A DNA stretch of 64,000 bases from an uncultured Eubacteriales bacterium (GTDB taxonomy: Bacteria; Bacillota; Clostridia; Oscillospirales; Oscillospiraceae). How positions within the stretch are numbered: position 1 is the stretch's first letter; every line of letters begins with the position of its first letter. Under the pieces are notes generated by a model that was not told the origin of the DNA, did not search any database, and was given only the letters and a program-made list of their open reading frames with translations. The stretch is from the NCBI GenBank assembly GCA_900547745.1, contig URHT01000004.1:1-64000 (forward strand), written 5' to 3'. Below are positions 48,592-56,999 of the stretch, piece by piece. The translations under genes were made by a program, and so were the position numbers.

Positions 48592-49682
48592 CAGCCGGCC
48601 CTCCTTTCACGGCTCCGCCGCCTGGCGCGGAGCTCTGGCAGCCTGCGCATCACGGCGTTGGCCGCCACCACGAAGATGAAGATGAACGCCGACAGCATGT
48701 CCACCCACTCGGAGGGCACGTCGGACATGATGTTCAGCTGGGTGCCGCCTGCCCGCAGCAGGCCCATCAGCAGGGACATCAGCAGGCAGCCGAAGGGGTT
48801 GTTGTTGGCGATGACGGCGATGGTGATGCCGTCGTACCCGTAGCCGGGGGAGAAGTTGACCTGCATGTAGCCGAAGCCGCCCAGCACACGCTCCGCGCCC
48901 AGCAGGCCGGCCAGCCCGCCGGATACCAGCATGGCCGCCAGAATAAGCCGCGTGGCGTTGACGCCGCAGTAGCGGGTGGTGGTCAGGTTCTTGCCGGCGG
49001 CGTTGAGCTGCCAGCCGAAGGGCGTTTTCTGGAACACCACATACAGCACCGCGCACAGCAGTACCGCCAGAAGGATGCCGGTGTTCAGCTGACTGGGCGG
49101 CGCCAGCTGCGTCAGCCGCGCCGACTCCTGAATATTGGGGGTGCGGGCCGTGGGTCCGTCGTTGCGGAAGTAGTCCACCACCACCAGCGTCACCAGATTG
49201 CTGATGATGTGGTTCATCATAATGGTGGAGATGACCTCATGTACATGGAAGCGAACCTTCAGCCAGCCTGCCAGCAGCGCCAGCAGACCGCCCACCAGCG
49301 CGGCGCCTGCCGCGCAGATGAGGATGTGCAGCACCGTGGGCAGGCCCTGCAGGCTGTAGCCCAGATAGGCTGCCGTCAGCGCGCCTGCGTACAGCTGGCC
49401 CTCCACGCCGATGTTGAACACGTCGCACTTGAAGGCGATGGCCACGGACAGTCCCGCGAAGATCAGCGGCGTCGTCTGGGTCAGCACCTTCACAAAGCCG
49501 TTCCATGTGGTGAACGGCTGGATCAGCAGGTAGTAGTACACGGAGAACACGTTGTCGTGTCCCTGCAGGAGCAGCAGCACGCCGCCCACCAGCAGCGCCA
49601 GCACGAAGCTCACCAGAAAAATTAAGATCTGGGTCAGCGCTTTGCTCCCCTTGCGGTTCAGGATATCAGAGACGGCGCTCAT
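48591..49682 (-). CDS. ABC transporter permease, BMP/nucleoside type (NupP-like)
   Basis: A 363-residue permease with an extra N-terminal region, typical for the first permease of BMP systems. FAGLSVAIAFKCDVFNIGVE then GQLYAGALTAAYLG is the family core. About ten helices. It overlaps the ATPase gene by 4 nt. Its partner permease follows directly. Confidence 0.92.
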   Translation of the reverse strand: MSAVSDILNRKGSKALTQILIFLVSFVLALLVGGVLLLLQGHDNVFSVYYYLLIQPFTTWNGFVKVLTQTTPLIFAGLSVAIAFKCDVFNIGVEGQLYAGALTAAYLGYSLQGLPTVLHILICAAGAALVGGLLALLAGWLKVRFHVHEVISTIMMNHIISNLVTLVVVDYFRNDGPTARTPNIQESARLTQLAPPSQLNTGILLAVLLCAVLYVVFQKTPFGWQLNAAGKNLTTTRYCGVNATRLILAAMLVSGGLAGLLGAERVLGGFGYMQVNFSPGYGYDGITIAVIANNNPFGCLLMSLLMGLLRAGGTQLNIMSDVPSEWVDMLSAFIFIFVVAANAVMRRLPELRARRRSRERRAG

Positions 49683-51205
49683 GCGTGTTCACCTCCCTCT
49701 GTAATGCCCATCATCAGGCTGCCGATGCGGTTGATCTCCGCCGTCTCCCGGGGCAGGATGTCCATGCACCGGCCCTTGTAGAACACGGCGATGCGGTCGC
49801 TCAGCCGCATGATCTCCGTCAGCTCGGTGGAGATCAGCAGCACGGCCTTGCCCGCCTGCTTCTGCTCCTCAATACGCTTATAGACGAACTCGATGGCGCC
49901 CACATCCAGTCCCCGGGTGGGGTTCACCGCAATGACCAGATCGGCCTTGCGGATACCGAACTCACGGGCCAGGATCACCTTCTGCTGGTTGCCGCCGGAC
50001 AGCTCCGCCGCGTTGGCGTTGATGGACGGCATCCGCACGTCGTAGTCCTGCAGGACGGAGGGCATCACGCCCATCAGCTGCCCCTTGCGGATGATGCCCC
50101 GCTTACAGAACCGCTTGTCCTGCTCGCAGCCCAGCACGCCGTTCATCAGGATGCTGCTGTTCAGCACCAGCCCCTGCTTCTGCCGGTCTGGTGGGATCAG
50201 CGCCACGCCGTCGCTGCGGATCCGGGGCGCGGGTCTGTTGGTCAGATCCTTCCCGGATTTTTCCACCTTGCCGCCGCTGACCCGCAGCATACCCAGAATG
50301 GCGTCCACCAGCTCGGTCTGGCCGTTTCCGTCCACACCGGCGATGCCCAGCACCTCCCCGGCGTGCAGGGAGAAGCTGATATCCTGCAGTCCGGCGGAGA
50401 ACTGGGTGCGCTCCGTACACAGGTGCTCCACCCGCAGGATCTCCGCGCCCTTTTCCGCCGCCGCCGGATAGCCGCTGAGGGACACCTCGCGTCCCACCAT
50501 CATCTGCACCAGCTGCTCCGGCGAGGCCTCCGATGCCGGCATGGTGCCGATGAGCCGTCCCAGCCGCAGCACCGATATCTCGTCGGCAATGTCCATGACC
50601 TCCTCCAGCTTGTGGCTGATGAAGATGATGGTCTTGCCCATTTTTTTCAATGTCCGGATGTTTTCGCAGAGCTGCTGCGTCTCCTGCGGCGTCAGGACGG
50701 CGGTGGGCTCGTCCAGAATGACATACTCCGCGTCACGCATCAGCACCTTCAGGATCTCGATGCGCTGCTGCTCGCCCACTGTCATGCTGCCCACGGTCTG
50801 CTCCGGGTTCAGCTGGATGCCGTATGTGCGGCACGTCTCCTCAATGTGGGCCAGCGCCGCCGCCTTGTCGATGGTGCAGCCCCGGCGGGTTGGCTCGGCG
50901 CCCATAATGGCGTTCTGCCAGACCTTCAGCGTGGGCACCAGCATGAAATGCTGATACACCATGCCGATACCGCAGGCGCGGGCGTCCTGCGGGCTGCGCA
51001 GCTGTACTGGCCGGCCGTCCAGACGGATCTCGCCCGCGGTGGGCTCCAGCGCGCCGCTGAGAATATTCATCAGAGTGGACTTTCCCGCACCGTTCTCGCC
51101 CACGATGGCGTGTACCGTGCCCTTTTTGAAGGTGATGTCCACATCCTGCAGTGCGAGCTTGCCAAGGAAGTCCTTGGTGATCCCGCTCATGGTGATTCCC
51201 TGCAT
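49679..51205 (-). CDS. ABC transporter ATP-binding protein, tandem type (NupO-like)
   Basis: A 508-residue protein with two ATPase halves, as in sugar and nucleoside systems. The first half has Walker A GENGAGKST, signature TVGEQQRIE and Walker B YVILDEPTAVLTP. The second has a degenerate Walker A (GVDGNGQTE), signature LSGGNQQKV and VIAVNPTRGLDVG. The VYQHFMLVPTLKV Q-loop region is typical of BMP systems. The ATG at 51205 is chosen by position after the intergenic hairpin; the longer frame lacks a ribosome site. Confidence 0.93.
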   Translation of the reverse strand: MQGITMSGITKDFLGKLALQDVDITFKKGTVHAIVGENGAGKSTLMNILSGALEPTAGEIRLDGRPVQLRSPQDARACGIGMVYQHFMLVPTLKVWQNAIMGAEPTRRGCTIDKAAALAHIEETCRTYGIQLNPEQTVGSMTVGEQQRIEILKVLMRDAEYVILDEPTAVLTPQETQQLCENIRTLKKMGKTIIFISHKLEEVMDIADEISVLRLGRLIGTMPASEASPEQLVQMMVGREVSLSGYPAAAEKGAEILRVEHLCTERTQFSAGLQDISFSLHAGEVLGIAGVDGNGQTELVDAILGMLRVSGGKVEKSGKDLTNRPAPRIRSDGVALIPPDRQKQGLVLNSSILMNGVLGCEQDKRFCKRGIIRKGQLMGVMPSVLQDYDVRMPSINANAAELSGGNQQKVILAREFGIRKADLVIAVNPTRGLDVGAIEFVYKRIEEQKQAGKAVLLISTELTEIMRLSDRIAVFYKGRCMDILPRETAEINRIGSLMMGITEGGEHA

Positions 51206-51225
51206 ATCCCTTGTCCTTTCATGCA

Positions 51226-51304
51226 AGGGCCTGCACCGCTGAGATGGTCGATCTGTACAGCGGTGCAGGCCCTGATGTCCCGGAACGCCCTTCCGCGAAG
51301 GGCG
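51226..51304 (-). repeat. Intergenic hairpins between the BMP lipoprotein and ATPase genes
   Basis: AGGGCCTGCACCGCTG (51226-51241) pairs perfectly with 51258-51273. A smaller stem CGCCCTT / AAGGGCG lies at 51286-51304. There is no T-run, so they probably stabilise or process the mRNA to give more binding protein than transporter. Confidence 0.7.
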
Positions 51305-51309
51305 GCGGA

Positions 51310-52332
51310 TCAATAGCTCATTACGTTGGTGACCTTCAGCTCGCCGCTGACGATCTTGGCGGCCGCGTCGTTCACGGCGGTCATGATGTCGTCGGTCATG
51401 AACTCGCTGGCCACAACGCCCACGCCGTCATTGGCGCAGTTCAGGACGGTCATGCCGCTCATGGGCGTGCCGTTGATGCAGCTCTCGGCGAACAGGTACA
51501 CGGCACGGTCGCCCTTGGTCAGGGCGCTGGTCAGCATGTTCTTGGGAGCCAGATGGGTCTGGTCGATGTTGACGCCGATGGCCCAGATGTTGTTCTCCAC
51601 ACAGGCCTCCACCATACCCATGCCGCTGGCGCCGGCCGCGTGATAGCAGACGTCAGCGCCGTTGGCGATGCAGTCCAGCGTCAGGGTCTTGGCGGTGGCG
51701 GGATCGTTCCACGCGGAGGAATCGTTGCCGATGTACTTCACGATGACCTTGGCATCGGGCTTCACATAGTGGACGCCCTCCTCAAAGCCCACCTGGAACT
51801 TCTCAATGGTGGGGATCTGCATGCCGCCGATAAAGCCGATCACGTCGCTCTCGCTCTTCATGGCTGCGGCGATGCCCGCCAGGAAGGAGCACTCGTGGGT
51901 GGCGTAGGTGAAGGACGCCACGTTGTCAATGTCGCTGACCTCGGTGTCCAGGATCATGAAGTGGACATCGGGATACTGGGGCGCGAAGGCGCGCAGGGCC
52001 TCCTCCATGTTGAAGGAGTCGCAGCAGATGACGTTGTAGCCGCCGGCCACCAGACCCTCCAGATAGTCGTTGTACTTGGAGGAGTCGGTGCACTCCACAT
52101 ACTTCGTCTCCACGCCGAAGTCCTCGGCCACCTTCTTCAGACCCTCGTAGGCCTGATCGTTGATGGACTCGTCGCCCAGAGAGCCCTCCAGCAGCAGACC
52201 GACCTTCACGGCCAGGGTGCCGGCAGGCTCATCGCCGCCGTCGGGCGTGTCATTGCCGGTGTTCTGGCTGCCGCAGGCCGCCAGCGCCAGCATCATGACC
52301 AATGCCAGCAGCATCGCAAAAATCTTCTTCAT
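51310..52332 (-). CDS. BMP-family substrate-binding lipoprotein
   Basis: A 340-residue lipoprotein of the BMP (PnrA-like) family. The signal peptide ends in lipobox LAAC. GLLLEGSLGDESINDQAYEG (family start, normally G-x-DDksFNQ), FAPQYPDVHFMILD, NVASFTYATHECSFLAG (core HECSFLAGI) and IGFIGGMQIPTIEKFQVGFE are in order. BMP proteins mostly bind nucleosides; some bind riboflavin or autoinducer. It lies between a corrinoid-protein gene and the transporter genes. Confidence 0.92.
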   Translation of the reverse strand: MKKIFAMLLALVMMLALAACGSQNTGNDTPDGGDEPAGTLAVKVGLLLEGSLGDESINDQAYEGLKKVAEDFGVETKYVECTDSSKYNDYLEGLVAGGYNVICCDSFNMEEALRAFAPQYPDVHFMILDTEVSDIDNVASFTYATHECSFLAGIAAAMKSESDVIGFIGGMQIPTIEKFQVGFEEGVHYVKPDAKVIVKYIGNDSSAWNDPATAKTLTLDCIANGADVCYHAAGASGMGMVEACVENNIWAIGVNIDQTHLAPKNMLTSALTKGDRAVYLFAESCINGTPMSGMTVLNCANDGVGVVASEFMTDDIMTAVNDAAAKIVSGELKVTNVMSY

Positions 52333-52406
52333 GTTTTCCTCCTCGTTTCTCTCATCTTTTCTGTTTTATATCCGCGGGATGCCGTCATCCCGTCGAATAC
52401 ACGTCC

Positions 52407-53045
52407 TTATGCCTGCCGGCAGATCTGGTACGCCACGTCCGCCGCGGAGGCGGCGTCCGGCGTATAGTAGTCCGCGCCGATGGCGTCGCAGTAGGACTGG
52501 GAGACAGGCGCGCCGCCGATCATTACCTTGTACTTGCCTCGGACGTTCCGTGCCTCCAGATAGGCGAGGATGTTCTTGATCTCGCCCATGGTGGTGGTCA
52601 GCAGAGCGGAGCAGCAGATGATGTCGGCATGGTTCTCCTCCGCCGCCTCCAGGAACTTCTCCGGCGACACGTCCACGCCCAGATCCACCACCCGCAGGCC
52701 CTTGCCCTCGATCATCATCTTCACCAGATTCTTGCCGATGTCGTGCATATCGCCCCGGACGGTGCCGATGACGGCGGTGCCCGCCGGCTCGATACCGCAG
52801 TCCGCCATGTAGGGCTTCAGCAGGGCCATGCCCATGTTCATGGCGCGGGCGGCCACCAGCACCTCCGGCACGAACACCTCGTTGTTCTTGAACTTCTCGC
52901 CGATGGCGCTCATGGCGGGCAGCATGCCCTCCCGCAGAATATCAGCGGCGGAAATACCTTCGTCCATGGCCGCCTGTATCGTCTCGCAGACCTTTTTGCC
53001 CCGTCCCTGTTGGATCAACTGGTCGATCTCCTGGATCCTGCTCAT
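52407..53045 (-). CDS. Methyltransferase corrinoid protein
   Basis: A 212-residue two-domain B12 protein that shuttles a methyl group. An N-terminal helical cap (about 1-85, ADILREGMLPAMSAIGEKFK) precedes the Rossmann B12 domain with base-off ligand motif GDMHDIGKN (Asp99, His101, Gly104), SALLTTTM and GGAPVSQ. It is first gene of the operon with the BMP importer and the UroD-like methyltransferase. It would carry methyl between a substrate-specific methyltransferase and the acceptor enzyme. Confidence 0.94.
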   Translation of the reverse strand: MSRIQEIDQLIQQGRGKKVCETIQAAMDEGISAADILREGMLPAMSAIGEKFKNNEVFVPEVLVAARAMNMGMALLKPYMADCGIEPAGTAVIGTVRGDMHDIGKNLVKMMIEGKGLRVVDLGVDVSPEKFLEAAEENHADIICCSALLTTTMGEIKNILAYLEARNVRGKYKVMIGGAPVSQSYCDAIGADYYTPDAASAADVAYQICRQA

Positions 53046-53112
53046 GTGCTATCCCTCAACCTTTCTGATAAGTCTATCCCGGTGTGTTGTATGCATCCCA
53101 TTGTCATGACTT

Positions 53113-53142
53113 ATTATCCCACATGGCACACATGCCTGTCTT
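53113..53142 (-). promoter_or_regulatory. Possible promoter of the corrinoid-protein/BMP operon
   Basis: Minus-strand AAGACA (53137-53142), 18-nt spacer, GATAAT (53113-53118), about 70 nt before the corrinoid gene start. No cobalamin riboswitch is seen in the short leader. Confidence 0.45.
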
Positions 53143-53197
53143 GTTTCTTTTTTGGACTATTCGTCTGATTTTTCGATTCCGTCTCCGCCGGGCCGCG

Positions 53198-54049
53198 TCA
53201 CACGCCGTACCCCAGCCGGCGCAGACGTCCGCGCAGCGCCCGGATGTAGGACGCATCGCTGCCGCAGCAGCCGCCGATGTAGGTCACATCCGCGTCCAGC
53301 GCGGGCAGGCTGTCCTCCACGAAGATGTCCGCCGTGTACTCCACGGTGGTGCCGTCTCCCTGGGAAACGGGCTTCCCGGCGTTGGGCTTGAACATCAGCG
53401 GCAGATCGGTGTACTGCCGGAACGCGGCGATAACGGGTACCGCCCGCTCCGGGCCCAGCGAGCAGTTAAGCCCGACGGCCGTCAGCGGGAACTCCCGCAT
53501 GCCCTCCACGAAGTCCTGCACGGAGTTGCCCATCATGGTCTTACCCACCTCCGTGAACGTCATCATGGCGGAGACGGGGATGCCGTGGCGCACGGCGGCC
53601 CGCGCCGCGATCTGCAGCATCCGCAGATCCATGAAGGTCTGCAGGAAGATGTGATCCGGCTTTTCCGCCGCGCCGGCGGAGATCTGCTGATCGAACAGCT
53701 CGTAGGCCTCCTCCTCGCTGAGATCGCCGTAGGGCTCCAGCAGCACCGGCAGCGGCCCGATGGACAGCGCCGTTTCCGCCCGCCCGGCCAGCGCCTCCCG
53801 AGCCAGCCGCACACCGGCGGAGACGATCTCCTCCACCGTGTAGTCCGTGCCCCGCAGCGCCATGCGGTTGGCGCCGAAGGTGTTGGCCAGTATGATCTGC
53901 GCCCTGGCGTCCAGATACTCCTGATGCAGCTCCTGCACGATCCGGGGATCTTCAAGATTGTACCGCCACACCGCCACCTTGTTTTCTGTCTTTGCCCACA
54001 GGCCGGTGCCCACGGCGCCGTCCAGCAGGACGAGCTTCTTATCGTTCAT
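53198..54049 (-). CDS. Homocysteine S-methyltransferase-family protein
   Basis: A 283-residue zinc methyltransferase of the MetH-N/BHMT group. LLDGAVGTGLWAK is the family start, ANTFGANRMAL follows, GLNCSLGPERA supplies the first Cys and GGCCGSD the last two zinc Cys. It is about the length of a lone Hcy domain. With a corrinoid protein and a RACo-type activase nearby, it may be the substrate-side (methyl-removing) or acceptor-side enzyme. It is last gene of the phosphorylase-RACo-DUF2284 operon. Confidence 0.9.
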   Translation of the reverse strand: MNDKKLVLLDGAVGTGLWAKTENKVAVWRYNLEDPRIVQELHQEYLDARAQIILANTFGANRMALRGTDYTVEEIVSAGVRLAREALAGRAETALSIGPLPVLLEPYGDLSEEEAYELFDQQISAGAAEKPDHIFLQTFMDLRMLQIAARAAVRHGIPVSAMMTFTEVGKTMMGNSVQDFVEGMREFPLTAVGLNCSLGPERAVPVIAAFRQYTDLPLMFKPNAGKPVSQGDGTTVEYTADIFVEDSLPALDADVTYIGGCCGSDASYIRALRGRLRRLGYGV

Positions 54050-54058
54050 CGCAATACC

Positions 54059-54619
54059 TCACTTATTTTCGCCCTCTGCGCCCCGGCGCAGGAAAATACA
54101 GCTTACATACGTCATGGTGCGGGGCCCGTGGTAGTAGACTGCGCCGCAGTCCTGACATACCTGACTGACCAGCAGGCCGTAGGCCTCCATGGACACCACC
54201 TGCTCCTCCGGGAAGCGGCAGGGCGCGTCGGGATAGGTGCATCTGGCGCAGCGGCGGCAGGTGCCCGCCCCCATGGACAGCACGTTTTCCCGCCCGTACC
54301 GGTGGTACAGCGCCTGCGTCAGCTGCCGGAACCGCTCCTTGTGCCGCGCCTCCGCCTCCATCATGGCCTCGTAGTCGAAATCGTCGGCCATGGTGCCCAC
54401 TGTCTCCACCAGCACACCCTGGCCGTAGTCCCACATCCGCCGGGTCATCTCCTCCAGCGAGGGACAGGCCGGCGGGCAGCACCAGCTTTTCCCGTAGCTG
54501 CTGCACCGGTCGGCGCGGCACATGTCCCGCACCTCCGGCCGGAACACCAGCTGCGCCGCCTGCAGCGGCGTCGTCTCCTCAAAGCCCGCGTCGCGGGCCA
54601 GTGTCAGCAGCTCCGTCAT
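54059..54619 (-). CDS. DUF2284 cysteine-rich metal-binding protein
   Basis: A 186-residue protein with 13 cysteines: CRADRCSSYGKSWCCPPACP near residue 34 and CRRCARCTYPDAPCRFPEEQ near 117, the DUF2284 pattern (each motif given as its core). Such proteins occur in corrinoid methyltransferase loci and may bind Fe-S clusters. It lies 9 nt before the Hcy-methyltransferase gene and overlaps RACo by 4 nt. Its role is unproven. Confidence 0.88.
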   Translation of the reverse strand: MTELLTLARDAGFEETTPLQAAQLVFRPEVRDMCRADRCSSYGKSWCCPPACPSLEEMTRRMWDYGQGVLVETVGTMADDFDYEAMMEAEARHKERFRQLTQALYHRYGRENVLSMGAGTCRRCARCTYPDAPCRFPEEQVVSMEAYGLLVSQVCQDCGAVYYHGPRTMTYVSCIFLRRGAEGENK

Positions 54620-56145
54620 TCCGTCACCTCCGCCAGCAGCATGTCCTCTATAAATCGCTCCTGAAATACCGGGTCGGCGGCCAGCTCCACCACCCGTGCC
54701 GCCGCCGTGATGTCCGCCGCCTCCGTCTCAAACCGGCGGCTGCACAGCAGCAGGGCCGCACCGGCTGCCGCCGCGTTGCCCACGGGCCGGACGGACGGCA
54801 CCAGCGCCAACGGCAGCATACCCACCGCGCCGGCGCTCTCCGGCGACAGCTTGCAGCCGAAGCCGCCGGCCAACCACACGGTCTTGACCTCCGACGCTCG
54901 GACGCCCGCCGTGTACAGCAGCGTGTCCACTCCGGCGCAGATGGCGCTCTTGGCCAGCTGGAACGCCCGGATATCCCGGCGCAGCAGGGCCGCGCTCCCG
55001 GACAGGGGCAGGCTGTCCTCCTCCATGAAGCCGCTGTCCTCCACCAGCTCCAGCCGCCGCAGGGCAGCTACCGCGTCCAGAAGGCCGGAGCCGCACAGGC
55101 TGCGCGCCTCGCCGCCGCCGATGACGTGGACGTGCAGCGCGCCGTCCTCCGCTGTCACCGCGTCGATGGCTCCCGGTACCGCGCCGCTGCCGCAGGAGAT
55201 GCCCACGCCCTCAAAGGCGGGGCCCGCCGCCGTGGCGCAGCAGTGGATGGCGCCGCCGGACAGCAGCGCCATCTCGCCGTTGGTGCCCACATCCGCCAGC
55301 AGAGCGGGGCCCTCTGCCTGCAAAGCGCCGCAGGCCAGCAGTCCGCAGGTGATGTCCGCGCCCACATAGGCGGAGATGCAGGGCGGCAGGTATACCCGGC
55401 AGTCCGGGGCCCAGTGCAGCCCCAGCGCCGCCGCCGGGAGGTATTCCCCGAAGCGGTGCCGCGCCTGAAACGGCGCAAGGGCGATGTCATGTACGTCCAG
55501 CTCCCGCAGCAGGTACAGCATGGCGGTGTTGCCGGTGATGACCGCGCCGCCGATGTCCGTTACGGGCCGTCCCACCTGCCGGCACAGCCCCTCCGCCAGC
55601 TCCGCGAGACACGCCGTCATGCACCGGCGCAGCTCGCCGCCGCGCCCCGCCAGCGATGCATCCAGCCGGGACACCACGTCGGCGCCCAGCCGCTCCTGCG
55701 GATTTTTGCAGGACATCACGCCCAGCTGTCTCCGGCCGTCCAGATCCCACAGATAGGCGGCCACGGTGGTAGTGCCGATGTCCACGCTGAGCCCCAGCCC
55801 CGCGGCCCACGGCGCCCATTCCAGCCGCTGCAGCGGCAGACCTGTCTCCACCAGCATACGGCCCTCCTGCGGCAGCTCAATGTCTGCGTCGGGGCCGCAG
55901 ACCTGCGCCATGCAGGCCAGACGCATCCCGGCGTCCAGCTCCGCCGCCGTCAGGTGCCTTCGCTCCTCCGGCGCGGCGGGGGACAGAGCGCCGTGGGCCA
56001 GCACCCGGCACTTGCCGCAGCGCCCCTGCCCGCCGCAGGGACGGTCGGGATGCAGCCCCGCCTGCTCCAGCAGCCGGGACACGGATACCCGTACGCCGTC
56101 CCATGTCAGCTCTGCCGTCCGTTCGCCGTTGGTGATCCGTATCAT
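54616..56145 (-). CDS. RACo-type corrinoid activation protein (ASKHA ATPase with 2Fe-2S)
   Basis: A 509-residue reductive activator of corrinoid proteins. An N-terminal plant-type ferredoxin domain has PCGGQGRCGKC (Cys37, 43, 46) and RLACMA (Cys78). The C-terminal ASKHA ATPase (DUF4445) has SVDIGTTTVAAYL, VITGNTAML, LLADVGTNGEM and LAGGFGCKL. It uses ATP to return oxidised Co(II) to Co(I). The ATG at 56145 has GGAGGACT upstream and overlaps the phosphorylase stop. Confidence 0.94.
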   Translation of the reverse strand: MIRITNGERTAELTWDGVRVSVSRLLEQAGLHPDRPCGGQGRCGKCRVLAHGALSPAAPEERRHLTAAELDAGMRLACMAQVCGPDADIELPQEGRMLVETGLPLQRLEWAPWAAGLGLSVDIGTTTVAAYLWDLDGRRQLGVMSCKNPQERLGADVVSRLDASLAGRGGELRRCMTACLAELAEGLCRQVGRPVTDIGGAVITGNTAMLYLLRELDVHDIALAPFQARHRFGEYLPAAALGLHWAPDCRVYLPPCISAYVGADITCGLLACGALQAEGPALLADVGTNGEMALLSGGAIHCCATAAGPAFEGVGISCGSGAVPGAIDAVTAEDGALHVHVIGGGEARSLCGSGLLDAVAALRRLELVEDSGFMEEDSLPLSGSAALLRRDIRAFQLAKSAICAGVDTLLYTAGVRASEVKTVWLAGGFGCKLSPESAGAVGMLPLALVPSVRPVGNAAAAGAALLLCSRRFETEAADITAAARVVELAADPVFQERFIEDMLLAEVTE

Positions 56146-56888
56146 GCCAGCCAGTCCTCCCCTCTCTCTATGGCGGCGCAGGCGTCCAGCGCCACCTGTA
56201 TGGAGGCTGCCTCGCCCCGCGCCGCCGCCTCCGCGCCGCCGCTGTACGCGCCGATGCCTCCCAGTGTATCGCCGCCCCACGGCACCACGGTGTTCAGGAT
56301 GCTCATGGCCCGCAGGCCCCGCAGACGGGCCACGGCCAGCAGAGCCGCCGTCTCCATGTCGGAGCCCAGCACGCCCCGGCCGCTCCAGAGACGGTTCACG
56401 TCCTCCTGCCCGTCGATGTAAAAGCTGTCGTGGCTGCGCACCAGTCCGATATGGGCCTTCAGTCCCCGCCGCCGTGCGCTTCGGGCGCACAGCGCCAGCA
56501 GCGCCGCGTCGGACACCGCCGGGTATCCCTCCGGCACATAGGCCCGGGAGGTACCCTCGTCGCGGACGGCGGCCTGCACCAGAAGCAGCTCTCCCACGGC
56601 GATGCCGCTCTGCAAAGCGCCGCAGGAGCCGATGCGGAGCAGGCTCTCCACGCCGATGCGGCGCAGCTCCTCCACGGCGATGGCCGTGGAGGGCCCGCCC
56701 ATGCCCGTGGACATGGCCAGCACCGGCACGCCCCGCCACGTTCCGCTGATGCTGCGGTACTCCCGGTGGCTGCCGTGGTCACACACGTCGTCCAGATATG
56801 CGGCGATCCGCTCCACCCGCGCCGGATCACCCGGCAGGATGGCGCAGCGGATGCCCAGACCCTCGTTCAGATGGATATGTGGCTGCAT
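56142..56888 (-). CDS. Nucleoside phosphorylase (uridine phosphorylase / DeoD-like)
   Basis: A 248-residue NP-I family phosphorylase. AILPGDPARVERIAAYLDD (phosphate-binding GDPxR), STGMGGPSTAIAVEEL, IGSCGALQSGIAVGELLL and GSDMETAALLAVARL (nucleoside-binding E-M-E region) are all present. It splits a nucleoside with phosphate into base and ribose-1-phosphate. It leads the operon of RACo, DUF2284 and Hcy-methyltransferase genes. The base preference is unclear. AAGGAGG precedes the ATG at 56888. Confidence 0.92.
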   Translation of the reverse strand: MQPHIHLNEGLGIRCAILPGDPARVERIAAYLDDVCDHGSHREYRSISGTWRGVPVLAMSTGMGGPSTAIAVEELRRIGVESLLRIGSCGALQSGIAVGELLLVQAAVRDEGTSRAYVPEGYPAVSDAALLALCARSARRRGLKAHIGLVRSHDSFYIDGQEDVNRLWSGRGVLGSDMETAALLAVARLRGLRAMSILNTVVPWGGDTLGGIGAYSGGAEAAARGEAASIQVALDACAAIERGEDWLA

Positions 56889-56918
56889 ACGGTCGTCCTC
56901 CTTCGCACCCTGCCGCCC

Positions 56919-56947
56919 TTGACATTCCCGGGCAGGGTTGATATGAT
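56919..56947 (+). promoter_or_regulatory. Promoter of the PocR-AraC regulator gene
   Basis: TTGACA (56919-56924), 17-nt spacer, TATGAT (56942-56947). It lies in the 111-bp divergent region facing the phosphorylase gene, so the regulator may control both. Confidence 0.7.
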
Positions 56948-56999
56948 TAAAAACGCTGTAATATAGCAAGCTTTCTTTCCTGTTTTTGTGAGGTTTGCC

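Noticed and set aside
46381..48843. 820-codon plus-strand open frame across the methyltransferase and permease genes
   Set aside because: It spans several genes with strong motifs on the minus strand and is His/Gly/Gln-rich without domains, as expected of an antisense shadow in G+C-rich DNA.
49685..51316. 543-codon plus-strand frame opposite the ABC ATPase
   Set aside because: Antisense of a gene with clear Walker and signature motifs; no start signal.
53046..53197. Cobalamin riboswitch before the corrinoid-protein gene
   Set aside because: The 150-nt gap has no B12-box-like sequence or extended fold that I can see and appears too short.
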